Shown here: positions 31,103-42,041 of the stretch, piece by piece
How the letters are laid out: each line of letters begins with the position of its first letter
Position numbering within the stretch: the stretch's first letter is position 1
From: Hydrangea macrophylla
Lineage: Eukaryota; Streptophyta; Magnoliopsida; Cornales; Hydrangeaceae
Reading direction: 5' to 3'
Assembly (NCBI GenBank): GCA_033977485.1
Contig: CM066993.1
Coordinates: 27,084,001 to 27,148,000 of the forward strand
DNA: 64,000 nucleotides
The notes under the pieces: model-generated
The model's database searches: none
The model's input: only the letters and a program-made list of their open reading frames with translations
Told to the model about the DNA's origin: nothing
Program-made: the position numbers and the translations under genes

Positions 31103-33775
31103 TCATGGAGGCCGTAAATCGGACTGTGTAACCCTAAGGATGTCAGGTAGAGCTCGATGGTAAGAAGAAATCACGTCGTTTTGAATTAATTCAATCGCCG
31201 GTTTGTCAGTATGTTCAAATCGATTTCTTACCTTCCGAGTAGATTCAGCATTAGGGTCCGAGGTATTAGGATTCATCCAGTCATCATCCACTATGTCTTT
31301 TTCATTACTCACATTTATTACTTTGTTAGGCTCAATATTCCGTCTTACCTCACCTTCCGCCTCACATAGGTAATCGTCGTCTTTAGGAGGTTGATCGACA
31401 GCGTTAAACACGTTTAATTTTAATTTTATATTCCCGAACGACACTTTCATCACCCCTGTTCTACAATTGACACGTGCGTTGGCCGTAGCTAAGAATGGAC
31501 GGCCTAGAATGACAGGAGTGTGTTTCCTAGCATCTAGCACGGGTTCAGTGTCAAGGACCATGAAATCAACAGGATAATAGCATTGATCAACTTTAACCAA
31601 GACGTCCTCGACGATTCCTCTAGGTATTTTAATAGAATGATCCGCTAATTGAATAGTAGCGGCCATAGGTTTAAGTTCACCTAATCCTAGTTGTTTGTAG
31701 ACATGATAAGGTAAGAGGTTAACACTAGCTCCTAAGTCAAGGAGAGCCCTATGAATGATAGTGTCACCTATGACACATGAAATCGTTGGTGTACCAGGAT
31801 CCTTATACTTTGGAGGAGCGTGTTGAAAAACTGAACTTACTTTTTCCGTGAGGAAGACCTTTTTAGGAGTATGATTGCGTATTTTGCGCTTTTGAGTACA
31901 AAGGTCTTTTAAACATTTAGCATAAGCGGGAATTTGTTTTATAGCGTCGAGGAAAGGAATATTAATTTTAACTTGTTTAAATACCTCGAGTATATCTTCA
32001 GTTGTTGATTTTTTCTTTGAAAAATTAGACGGTTCCTCAACATTAGGTGGATATGGCATTCTCGGAATATAATTTGTTGGGACCGGTTCTTTATCTTTTT
32101 GAATTCTACTCGTTCCCTCACCCTCCTTATTCAAATTTAAGTTAATTTTCCCATCTTTCTCACTCTCATTTGGAATCTCAACAACTTCTTCATCTCGAAT
32201 AGTCATCCTAGTCGAAACAGCGTTCACGCTCTCACTCGCACTACCCACTGCATATTGCCCCTTAGGTTGCTGAGTAGGTTGACTGGGCAACTTACTCTCA
32301 GTTAAGCGATTTAGCGTGTTAGCTATTTGTCCCACTTGGGACTCGAATTTTGCAATGGACTGGGTGTGGGAATGTACTAACTGGATCACCGGACCAAAAC
32401 TTTCAAGTGAGGCCAACACCTTATCCTCAAATGCATTATTACATGGAGGTGGAGGAGGAGGTTGTTGGTATTGACATTGTTGAGGTCTATAAGCGTTAGG
32501 GAAATTACTCATCTCATTATTATTATTATTATTATTTTTCCATGAAAAATTAGGATGGTTTCTCCATGGCGTGTCTGGATTATTAGTTGTCAAATTATAA
32601 TTATTCCGTGGGTATTGTTGAATAGAATTAACGTGTTGTTCAACAAATTCCGGATATTGAGATGCAGAAGGACATGCAAAGATATTATGGGACGGTTCAG
32701 AACATAATGCACACACTTCTGAAGAGGATGGATTAAACGTTTTGTTCATTTGCATAAGTCGGTCAAGTTTTCTATTTAATTCTTGTATTTGAATTGATTG
32801 ACTTGACTCAACTGTCACCTCTCGCTTAGGTTGAAGATGATATCCCTCGAAACGTACCGACACAGCCTGATGCATCGAATTCTCGCTTAGTGTTTCAAAA
32901 ATCTTCCAGGCCTCGTCGGCGCTTTTGTGTAGGAAAGTTCCCGCACAAACGGCATCGACGGTATTCCTAACAGAGGGAATAAGTCCCTCGTAAAAGACCT
33001 GTACCAATTGCCACTTAGGAACTTGATGATGTGGGCAAGAGCGTAATAATTCTTTGAATTTCTCCCAAGTATCATAAAGTGTTTCCCCATCTTGCATTAC
33101 AAAGTTTGTTATGGATTTTCTTATCTGATTTGTACGCATAATAGGGAAAAACTTTTGTAAAAATGCGGTGTGTAAAGCTTCCCATGTTTTAATTGTGTTT
33201 GGCTCAAGTGATTGAAGCCAATACTTAGCTTTGTCTCTTAACGAAAATGGAAAGAGCCGCAATTTTAACTCATCATCAGTAAGATTTTGAATTTTTAAAG
33301 TAGAACATATATCCTGAAAATCTCCTAAGTGTTGGTATGGATCTTCATTTAGACGGCCATGGAAGGATGGAAGCAGCGAGATCGTAGACGACTTTATCTC
33401 AAAGTGAGATGCTATCGCCTCCGGTAATTCAATACATGTTTGTGGCGTGTAAGTCGTCGGAATAAAATAATCTTTAAGTGGAGGAGGTGGCGGTATATTA
33501 AGATTATTCATATTCGCACCATCATTTTGATTGTTATTGTTATTTCCACCGTCAGCCATTTTAATCGGTTCAATTTGAAAAGTTCGAGTTTTCCTTAACC
33601 GTTCACGAGTACTCTGAATTTCGGCCTCAAACAACGACGACGGAATCGGAGTTGATTCGTCGTCTTGCAACCTAGCTCTAGAAGCTTGGGTTGTGGACTT
33701 ACTAGTTCTTAAGGCACGTTCAAGTTCAAGATCGAAAGATTTTAACTCTGGTTTATTTGAACGTGTACCCAACAT
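31103..33775 (-). CDS. intact Gag-protease polyprotein of Athila B
   Basis: An unbroken 890-codon frame from ATG 33775 (MLGTRSNKPE). Order: basic N-terminus; Asn/Pro linker (NIPPPPPLKDYF); capsid-like core with LLPSFHGRLNEDPYQHLGDFQ, LRLFPFSLRDKAKYWLQSL and AFLQKFFPIMRTNQIRKSI; a Cys/His segment CALCSEPSHNIFAC; a Gln/Pro-rich stretch; then aspartic protease with LLDLGASVNLLP and VILGRPFLA. The frame ends about 120 residues after the protease core. The same protein in A is broken at least six times. It should make particles and process Gag, but the element needs polymerase and integrase in trans. Confidence 0.93.
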   Translation of the reverse strand: MLGTRSNKPELKSFDLELERALRTSKSTTQASRARLQDDESTPIPSSLFEAEIQSTRERLRKTRTFQIEPIKMADGGNNNNNQNDGANMNNLNIPPPPPLKDYFIPTTYTPQTCIELPEAIASHFEIKSSTISLLPSFHGRLNEDPYQHLGDFQDICSTLKIQNLTDDELKLRLFPFSLRDKAKYWLQSLEPNTIKTWEALHTAFLQKFFPIMRTNQIRKSITNFVMQDGETLYDTWEKFKELLRSCPHHQVPKWQLVQVFYEGLIPSVRNTVDAVCAGTFLHKSADEAWKIFETLSENSMHQAVSVRFEGYHLQPKREVTVESSQSIQIQELNRKLDRLMQMNKTFNPSSSEVCALCSEPSHNIFACPSASQYPEFVEQHVNSIQQYPRNNYNLTTNNPDTPWRNHPNFSWKNNNNNNNEMSNFPNAYRPQQCQYQQPPPPPPCNNAFEDKVLASLESFGPVIQLVHSHTQSIAKFESQVGQIANTLNRLTESKLPSQPTQQPKGQYAVGSASESVNAVSTRMTIRDEEVVEIPNESEKDGKINLNLNKEGEGTSRIQKDKEPVPTNYIPRMPYPPNVEEPSNFSKKKSTTEDILEVFKQVKINIPFLDAIKQIPAYAKCLKDLCTQKRKIRNHTPKKVFLTEKVSSVFQHAPPKYKDPGTPTISCVIGDTIIHRALLDLGASVNLLPYHVYKQLGLGELKPMAATIQLADHSIKIPRGIVEDVLVKVDQCYYPVDFMVLDTEPVLDARKHTPVILGRPFLATANARVNCRTGVMKVSFGNIKLKLNVFNAVDQPPKDDDYLCEAEGEVRRNIEPNKVINVSNEKDIVDDDWMNPNTSDPNAESTRKVRNRFEHTDKPAIELIQNDVISSYHRALPDILRVTQSDLRPP

Positions 33776-34242
33776 AAACTAAAAGAAAGCAAACTAAAAA
33801 CAAAAACTGACTCAACTAAAAAAAACAAATAGCAATCACACAACTAAGATAACAAGCACTCAACTACTGTGATGCATGAATATTATCCTGTAATGCAATG
33901 ACCGCGTCAAGCCCAGCGCCCCGGGTTTCCTAGCTAATGCAGTGCAATTAACCCTAAACTAATGCAAATAGTGCGTCACAGCGCCCTGACTTACGGTGGT
34001 TTAAAGCGAGTTTCACAAGAAGCAATTTACTTAATTTTTTATTTTATTTTATTTGCGTAAGCTCCTTTGATGTAATTAGCTACTCCACTCGGAAACGTTG
34101 GAATTTGATGACTCGAAAACCTATAAAATAAAAGAACAAGTTAGTAATTTAAAACAAAAACGGAAAATAAGAAGAATAAAAACTAATCTAATATTTACGA
34201 ATAAACTAAACTAAGATTATAAAATTAAAGGTAGTAACGCAA
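33776..34242 (-). other. Athila B leader with GGCG-loop hairpin
   Basis: At 33909-33928 the minus strand reads CCCGG-GGCG-CTGGG between arms AAACCC and GGGCTT. The two inner pairs are G-T and G-C here against A-T and A-T in element A, with the loop unchanged. Downstream words (CAGCGCCCTGACTTAC on the plus strand) are also shared with A. Confidence 0.55.
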
Positions 34243-34260
34243 TCCCCGGCAACGGCGCCA
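34243..34260 (-). other. primer binding site, tRNA-Asp type (Athila B)
   Basis: The minus strand reads TGGCGCCGTTGCCGGGGA, the standard Athila site, 5 bases from the LTR. Confidence 0.96.
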
Positions 34261-34265
34261 AAAAT

Positions 34266-35579
34266 TGATCTTGTCAGAATCAAGATATAAAAAGTATTCT
34301 TTACTTTTCAAAAGATTTGCAGTGTGGAAGTAAAGGTCGAACCCACAGAGATTGATTAACTACCGTGTTTTAATCTTAAAACCTAAATCTAATTAATTAT
34401 AAAAACGGATTTTGATTTGAATTTAATTAAACTAATAACAATAAAAATAAATCTAAACTATGAAAACAATTAAAAGTGTTTTAAATAATGTTTAAGGGAA
34501 CCTAGGATTGCATATCCACCACTAGCTTCATAATAGGAGTATTTATGAATTACTTTAGCTTATTACATTAGATGATAATGGGGAATTGTAGCTACAAGCC
34601 CAATTCCTCCGACAAGAAGATATTCATGGTTCAAGCACCAACATAATCCATCTTCGGTTAGCACGAATTATCCCACACTAAACTAGGGTTGTGATCTAAT
34701 CTGTCTAACCTAGGCATGGACTATTCGGATACTTGATAGCACAAATCAATAAAGCACCATCACATGTAAACAATCAAAACAAGCACAGCAAGAATAGATC
34801 GTTGAGCACATCACAGTCAAAATAGATCTAAGACAAGAATAAATTCTGAAAGTAATGATTTAATCACTAGAAGTACGATTTTATTTATAAAAATCCTCTA
34901 AACATGTGACTGTCATCCATACATAATAAAACTAAAATAAAAACATAAATAAAACCCTATTACTCGTCTAGGGTTTCATTGAAACCCTAGATCTATGATC
35001 TAGCCGTCCATGGAAGTGATGGATGGCAAGTAGTTGATGGAGGAGGCCATGGAAACCCTTGGTCTTCTTCTTCTTCTCCTTGCTTCCCTCCCTTCAATGG
35101 CTGGAAGTATGTGTGTATAATCATTGCTAATAATGTCTAACCCTTTAATTCTACTAAAATAGAGTATATATAGATTTACAACAAGTTTTGGAAGCCTTCC
35201 CAACCCGAAACGAACTGAAACTGATGTAATTTACAGTCTAGACGTCGTTCAGCAGTTTCGTTTGCACAGGAGTCTTCAGTATACTGAAATACGCAACTTT
35301 GGTTTTTACACATATCGTGCGAGCGCGACATTTGGGACCTCGCGCGCGCGGATTGCGCGAGCGATTCTCTGTTCTTCCGCGCGCGCGGCTCGTGCGCGCG
35401 ACTTGGCTTTTTCAGCTTCTTTCTTTCTGCTTTTTCACCATGTTTAACCTGGTTTAGGTGATTTCTTCCAAATCCTGTCAGAAAATAGAAAACGAAGTGA
35501 AAATATACAAAAACAAGATAAAAAGGTACTAACAAATGCTCGTTAAGGCATATAAATAGGATTTGTTCTCTCCCGATCA
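34266..35579 (-). repeat. 5' LTR of Athila B
   Basis: 1,314 bp with the same ends as the 3' LTR. CG palindrome array at 35316-35402, TATA-like TATATATAG region near 35164-35174, 16-codon ORF and stem as listed next. This LTR would drive transcription of the element. Confidence 0.97.
35000..35050 (-). CDS. 16-codon leader ORF followed by 10-bp stem (Athila B LTR)
   Basis: First ATG after the TATA box on the minus strand; peptide MASSINYLPSITSMDG. The TAG is followed by 9 bases and a perfect stem with arms CTAGGGTTTC and GAAACCCTAG and loop AAT (34968-34990). The solo LTR at 17735-19062 encodes the same peptide. A longer frame reading into it from upstream lacks an early ATG in the expected RNA. 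Confidence 0.55.
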   Translation of the reverse strand: MASSINYLPSITSMDG

Positions 35580-36929
35580 AATACGATTTTGGGTTAAGCC
35601 TGAATAAAATGTTATTGAAAAGATTATGAGTCAAGCTCAAGTTTAAATTTCAGGCTCACTTAATAAACAAGTCTAGTTCAACCATACATATAACACCCGT
35701 GTACGGGTTTGTCGCATTTCATTACATTGTCATGCATGATAATGTGATGTGTTGTACATTTGTGGTACATGTGTGAGTGAGTTGTGACTCACGAGTTGAT
35801 TTGGGTGTCTGTCTAAAAGAACTCATCGAGACTGTGTAGAATGAGTGTTTTGATATTGTGACATCTCTCCGAGATTGAGACGGTCATTGTAGAATACCCT
35901 AAATATCTATCTGAAAATAAATGTCTGCCTGTGTATTTCACTATCGGCATTATTATATAGTTTAGAATATATTTCTGTTATTAATTTTAGTATCCTAGTG
36001 AGGACAAATGAAGACGCTACATAATTGGTAGGCTAATTAGCAATTTCGTAAAATCATGTGAAATCGCATTTTGGCAACCAAACGGAACTTAGGTAAAAAC
36101 TTTTACAATTTTTAGTTTTCACTCGTGAAGCAATGAATTAGACTTGTAAGAAGTTTTCAAGAATAATTAGGAGTTTCGAGAACTCGCGGGGAGGTAAACA
36201 CAATTTCCAAGAGTTGTGGCTATATATAGCAAGAGGTGAGATATTTTCATTTTTCATAAGTTTTCTAAACCTAAATCAAAATGGGGGAAAAGAGAGATTT
36301 TTGTTCTTCGAGCTTCACGGCGACAATCGACGGACTTCTGCCCGTTTGTTTTCTTCTAAATTTCATATTCGAACTCCTAGAGGTAAGAGCTTTGTTTTGA
36401 TACCCATTAGGACTTGTTTGACTAAGTTTTTCGAAAATTCAATTTCTAGAATTTTTCTAAAAAGATGATAATCGGATTATTGATCGATAGAAATTGTACT
36501 TTATGGACTTCTGCACGTTCTTTGTGCACGGGTTTTATTTGGAATGAATTTGAGGAATGTTAATCGAAGATGAGTGATTCAACTATGTGCTTTGGAATGA
36601 TTTCTTGACATGCATTCATGTTTTGTATGAGAAGTATGGATTAGTTCATAGATATATATTATTTAGTTCATATTGGGCATCTGTATTGATAAATAAGCCC
36701 AATTGCATAGCGAAATGTTTTGATTATGTCGAAAGCACAGTGAAATATATTTGAGCATGTTTAGCTGCTATCTGGGTCAAATGAGCACGTGGTACCAAGT
36801 CATTTTGTGGAGCCATTATAGGCATAAGGTCGCACGTTCGAAGAAAAGAAACATAGGTCTTACCTTGTCGTGTTGACTTATTGGTGAGGAGTCGCGGACT
36901 AGGAGTGTGGAACGTACACGCGAGACTTA
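35580..36929 (+). repeat. flank of Athila B and a gypsy-type LTR fragment
   Basis: To about 35690 this is the right part of the old repeat split by element B. From about 35692 (AACACCCGTGTACGGG) it looks like a plus-strand LTR: a TATA box (TATATATAG, 36221-36229), a leader-like stretch with a donor-like AGAGGTAAGAG near 36380, and no ORF. The end is unclear, near 36800-36929, where copia LTR sequence takes over. Lineage and boundaries are tentative. Confidence 0.4.
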
Positions 36930-37199
36930 GAGTTCCCACCAACTCTAGCCTCTTCGGAAGTATCAATAGGAGACATAGGAGTAAAGATCACATAGTTGAA
37001 GTTGCTGTACCATCTAGGAATTGGAAGATTCAGAATTGGGTTCAAGACCATAAGGTAATACACTTGTCCCCTCTTGACACATCTATGGAATTGATAAGTA
37101 GTAGATCCGAGCAGACAAAAACTTTTTTAACATTGTCTTTCCACTGTGCATATAAATAAGTTTTTGAAACCTATTTTCCCTTCAATTGGTATCAGAGCC
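36930..37199 (+). repeat. 3' end of a copia 5' LTR and its primer binding site
   Basis: 36930-37184 is similar to 5040-5302 of the copia-1 LTR (shared words such as TCAGAATTGGGTTCAAGAC and CATCTATGGAATT). After the LTR end CCTTCA, the primer site TGGTATCAGAGCC stands at 37187-37199, typical tRNA-Met. The front of the LTR is missing. Confidence 0.85.
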
Positions 37200-38196
37200 A
37201 CGCTTATTTGGATCTATGGATGTATTTTGGAACACTAGATTAATTTGCATAATGTTTTTAGAACTATTTTTGAAATTGCATCATCACAGATCTATTTCTG
37301 TAGTGTTTCACAACAGAAAACAAATCTGTGATTGCATTGGATGCATGGCAGTTTCGATCAATTGAAACTGTCAGTGTTCGATCGAATGAAAGTGTTTCGA
37401 TCGATCAAACAAGTGTGGTTTTTAAGTGATCGAACTTAGTTCGATCGATCGAACATTGTTGTAAGCTTCAAAAGAAGCATATGACCAATGTAATAGAATT
37501 AGAAAGTCCATGAAGATGGAAGAACAAGCCGTTGTTCATGAAGATGGAGCCAGAGGCAATCAAACCAAGAAGGAGGTTCTATGAAGATAGAGCCATGGGA
37601 GGTAGAGGCATCGTTTGGATACTTTTATTTCAATTTTAGGTTTTTTAGTTTTATGTGCTTAGTTGTGATTGGCATGTTACATATTGCTACTACTTACATG
37701 CACGTAAAATAAATTTTCTAAAATAAAAATAAAAAACTGTTTCAAGGCGTCAATAAACAGTGGATGTTTATGGGTAATGTGTAGAAACAATTTTTCTAAA
37801 ATCAAAATCCTTAATTAATAAATCTAGTGGGAGAGGGTCTTACTAATAACACCCACGATCTTCCATTAACGGTTCACTATAAGATAGTGGAGTATTCTGT
37901 GTCACCCAGCTATGGGTGATCGTTCCATACAGAGGATACAATACTTATGGGTTACTAGATGTGAACTTCCTACAGATAGGATCAATTAGATGTGTTAGAG
38001 GGTGACCATAATTCAGAGGCACTACTTCAGGCAGTTATGATTGGATCCTAGTTAATGGTACACACTAGCTAAGCTATGGATAAGGGATCCCATACGGGGC
38101 ATTATTCAAAAACATATAGATCAAAAGGGTTCAGGAGTCATAACTTGTTTTGCATGAGTTGCATAGTTGATAAGTCATGATTGATCGAGAGATCGA
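37200..38196 (+). other. copia 5' leader, first copy of a 730-bp repeat
   Basis: Non-coding leader after the primer site. 37358-37462 holds a cluster of TCGATCGA palindromes. 37465-38185 is repeated, moderately diverged, at 41150-41890. No ORF of note. Confidence 0.7.
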
Positions 38197-40930
38197 ATAG
38201 GGAATGACAAGTGAAAGTCACTAAATATCCACACCAAATAGTACTAGTCCACAAAGTAAACAGGAACAGGAAACAACTGAATAATAACAATAGTATAACG
38301 ATTACAAATATCAGAGTGTGGTCCACATGATCATAACAGGTCTGGAGATAACATATACCCGTACCCGTTAATTAACAAGGTCCAATAGTAAAATAAAGCT
38401 TAAACATAAACTAGATAAACTATCTTCAGATCTTCAGCTCGCCAATGGTAGTTGTCAGCATAATAGGCTTCTTCGGCATAATCGACAGTTATAGGGCCAT
38501 CCTCTGCGTATTCTCCTTCAGGGTAGTAGCCATCGTCATAAGCTCCATTATCTGCATTAAAAGGGACAGGGTAATCTGGACGGGGAATGTCCAGGCAATA
38601 ACGGCCGTCAGCTTAGTGAGAGCTGAGTGAATAGAAACTCACAGGGTATCAATGATATAACGTAACAAGTTATTGAAGTGTTTAAGATATAGTTTTACTA
38701 AATAATATCTCCTCTATATTTCCATGTCGTAACTCAACCCTCATCGTCTTGTTATCCTGAGACCGATAATCAACATACTCTTTCTAGAAAGAACAGACTC
38801 AATCGTTTCACGTATATAGACATACCATATTCTATCCATTGCTCATTAAGGATATAAACCATCCACCGCATTCATGGACACCACGTCAGCCATCCCCCGC
38901 TCATTAAGGATATATACCATCCACTACATGTTAGGGATACAACGCTTTGAATAATAGCACATCAAATCTATTGCCATGACTCCTCCTATTATACAAGTGA
39001 TCCCCATCCATCGCTCGTTAAGGATATAAACCATTCACCACTCATTAAGGATATAACATGGATCATCTGGCTATCTTAGGACTATATGGTCCTGCTCACT
39101 GCTCGTTAAGGATATAAATCATCCACCGCATGTGAAAGCATATCATGACCAGGTGTCCGCCCACGTACTATTCCTGGAACTTATCAAACCAACTTAAACT
39201 CAGTACTACTATTGATACATGACAATTTCCATGTGGCCTGACTATGTTGATTGAAATAAACGGATATCGAACTCATACCTGAACCGCATAGTATCTAAGG
39301 TCATTACATTAATCCATTATTCTTAAGCATACTTATCTGTGTTGTCACATTATCCCTATTCACCCAAAATCGCATAATAGAAGTTCGAATCAAGAATCGA
39401 ACATTCGAACCTCATACATAATAACCCAAAGGACTAAACCATGTTTTGCATGTCTCGATCGATTGAAACCATTTTGATCGATTGAGGGAAAATAATGTTC
39501 GAGCGATCGAAGTCACTTCGATCGATTGAACCTTCGATTGATTGAACCTTCGATTGATTGAACTCAGTTCAATCACTCAAGAGTCATCTTCTCTAGCAGA
39601 TTATAAAAATAGCATATATAATGTCGTAAGGATGTGCTAAATTTGTCTAATCGTACCAAGAACTTATAAAACATTATAATAAAGAGACTATGTGAGTAAA
39701 AACTCATTGAAAGTCACTAAGGGCGCGTTTGGCAAAGCTTGAACTCCGAACTTTAAGCTTCAATGTTGGCCTCCTCCTCCTCCCTCTCTCTCTCTGCTCC
39801 TTTGTCCTCTTTCTCTGTCTCCTCTGCTTCTTCTCTTTCTTCTCTGATACTCTCTCTCTCTCTCCCACAGAAAAATATTTATAAGTATGTATGTGTACAA
39901 TATATGTATGTGAGTATATATATATTAAACACAAGCACACACTCTCTTAAACTCACCAAGGTTCAGTAAACCTCACACACACACGAGCACCAGGTTTATA
40001 TAGAGAGGATGTGGGTGCAGGTGGCTATTTTTGCGTGAAACCTAGAAATTTTAATAATTACATATTTGATCGATCAAAGATAGTTCGATCGCTCGAGAGC
40101 AGATCGGTCAGGTTTGATCGATTGAAAAAGGTTTGATCGATTGAAGTGGGGACCACGTCATAAATTCATGTCGGTAGGGTTTTGATCTCTCAAGAGTCGT
40201 CTTCTCTAGCAGATTATAAAAACAACATATATAACATCGTAAGGATGTGTTAAATACATCTAATCATAACAAGAACTTATAAAACATTATAACAAAGAGA
40301 CCAAGTGAGTAAATACTCACTAACAGTCGCTAAGGGCGCGTTTGGGAAAGCTTGAACTCCGAGCTTTAAGCTTCAATGGTGGCCTCCTCCTCCTCCTCTC
40401 TCTCTTTCTCTGCTCCTTTGTCCTCTTTCTCTGTCTCCTATGCTTCTTCTTCTACTTCTCTGATACTCTCTCTCTCTCCCATAAATATATATATATATAT
40501 GAGTATGTGTATATATATGTTAAACACAAGCACACACTCTCTCAAACTCACCAAGGTTTAGCAAACCTCACACACACACGAGCACTAGGTTTATATAGAG
40601 AGGATGGGGTGCATGTGGCTGTTTTTGTGTGAAACCTGAAAATTCTGATAATTACATGTTCGATCGATCGAAGGTAGTTTGATCACTCGAGAGCAGATCG
40701 GTCAGGTTTGATCGATTGAAAAAGGTTTGATCGATTGAAGTAGGAATCACGTCATAAATTCATGTCGGTAGGGTTTCGATTGCTCGAGAAAGGCTCGATT
40801 GCATGAACTTTAGAAATGCTCGATCGTACAAAAGTAGTTCGATCGGTTGAAGGTTAGATTTCAAGGGGGGTTAAGGAAAGTATATGAAATCTCTCTGCAT
40901 AAATAATTATTGAAAATGTAGGGCATTGCA
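38197..40930 (-). repeat. Tekay-like LTR (Tekay-2) inserted in the copia leader
   Basis: On the minus strand it starts TGCAATGCCCTACATTTTC (end at 40930). Near 38440-38640 it shares the layout of the Tekay-1 LTR (GGGAATGTCC, GCCGTCAGCTTAGTGAGAGC). CATTAAGGATATAAACCATCC-like words recur several times at 38840-39130. No internal region is attached, so it may be a solo LTR. I found no matching target duplication and the left end is uncertain. Confidence 0.6.
39586..40790 (-). repeat. tandem duplication of the promoter part of the Tekay-2 LTR
   Basis: Two copies of about 600 bp, 39586-40190 and 40194-40790, very similar. Each holds, on the minus strand, a cluster of TCGATCGA palindromes, a TATA box (CTATATAAACC, near 39995 and 40595) and a CT/AG-rich stretch. 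So this LTR has two promoters in a row. Confidence 0.85.
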
Positions 40931-42041
40931 ACGACTAACCCTTTTGCAGCAAGATTAGTCCACTATCTCCCATGGCACCAAGTTCTTTTAAATTCTGTAT
41001 TTAAATGTTTGAGATTGATGTATGTGGTATTTATTTTTAATTAGTTTTAAGGCATATGTAAAGGGCGCTATGACTTCAATCCTACGAATAAGAAAGTCGC
41101 ACCAATTTTCCTAGCAATTTTATTGTTGTTTTCTATTTCTAGATAAATTGCAAGCTTCGAAAGAAGCATAGAACCAATGTAATAGACTATTAAAATCCAT
41201 GAAGATGGAGGAGCAAGTCGTCATCCATGAAGATGGAGCTGGAGGCGATCAAATCAAGAAAGGAGGTTCTATGGAGATAGAGCCATAGGAGATAGAGGCA
41301 TCGTTTGAATGTTTTTATTTCATTTTAGTTTTTTGTTTTATGTGCTTGGTTTGTGATTGTCGTTTTATACATTGTTGCTACTTGCATGCATGTAAAACAA
41401 GTTTTTTAAAATAAAATTCAAAAACCGTTTCAACGCATTAGTAAACATTGGATGTTTTATGGGCAATGTGTATAAACAATTTTTTCTAAAAGCAAAATCC
41501 TTTACTATTAAATCTAGTGGGATAGAGACTTATTATTATAACTCCCACGATCTTCCATTAACGGTTCACTGTAAGATGAGTAGTGCATTCTGTGTTACCT
41601 CGCCAAAGGTGATCATTCTATACGGAGGGTACACTACTCATTGGTTATTAGATGTGAACTTACTATGGATAGGATCAATCAGACGTGTTAGAGGGTAACC
41701 TCTGTACAGAGGCGCTACTTGAGGCAGTTGTGATTGGATCCTAGTTAATGGTGCATACTAGCTAAGCTATGGATAAAGGATCCCACATGGGGCATTATTC
41801 AGAAACTTAGAGATTAAATTAGGTTCGAAAGTCATAACGTGTTTTGCAAGAGTTTCATAGCGGACAAGTCATGATAAATCGAAAAATAGAACATTGACCA
41901 CTGCACGGAGACTTTATTCTTTCATTTCGATATTCTGGTGACTTTGTTTTAAAATAAGAGTTTTTAAGGATTCTTTTATTTTAAATTGTCAAATTCTAAT
42001 ATCCATATTTATTTTGTCTGTTTGATTTTTCAGTAATCATA
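40931..42041 (+). other. copia 5' leader, second copy of the 730-bp repeat
   Basis: 41150-41890 repeats 37465-38185. It then runs on without a break into the gag start at 42042. No ORF of note. Confidence 0.7.

Larger units (their letters stand above)
27183..35579 (-). mobile_element. complete non-autonomous Athila element B
   Basis: Both LTRs, primer site, gag-protease ORF, 3' region and polypurine tract are present, 8,397 bp. AATAC flanks it on both sides (27178-27182 and 35580-35584), a perfect target duplication, so the ends are exact. Reverse transcriptase, RNase H, integrase and the envelope-position ORF are absent. The two LTRs differ by about 20 substitutions by eye plus one 13-bp unit, which suggests a fairly young insertion. 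It resembles the class of gag-only LTR elements reported as TR-GAG in plants. Confidence 0.96.

Noticed and set aside
38197..40930. Calling the Tekay-like LTR a solo LTR with target duplication
   Set aside because: The five bases after the right end (ACGAC) are not found before the left end, and the left end is not certain, so I left it as an LTR.
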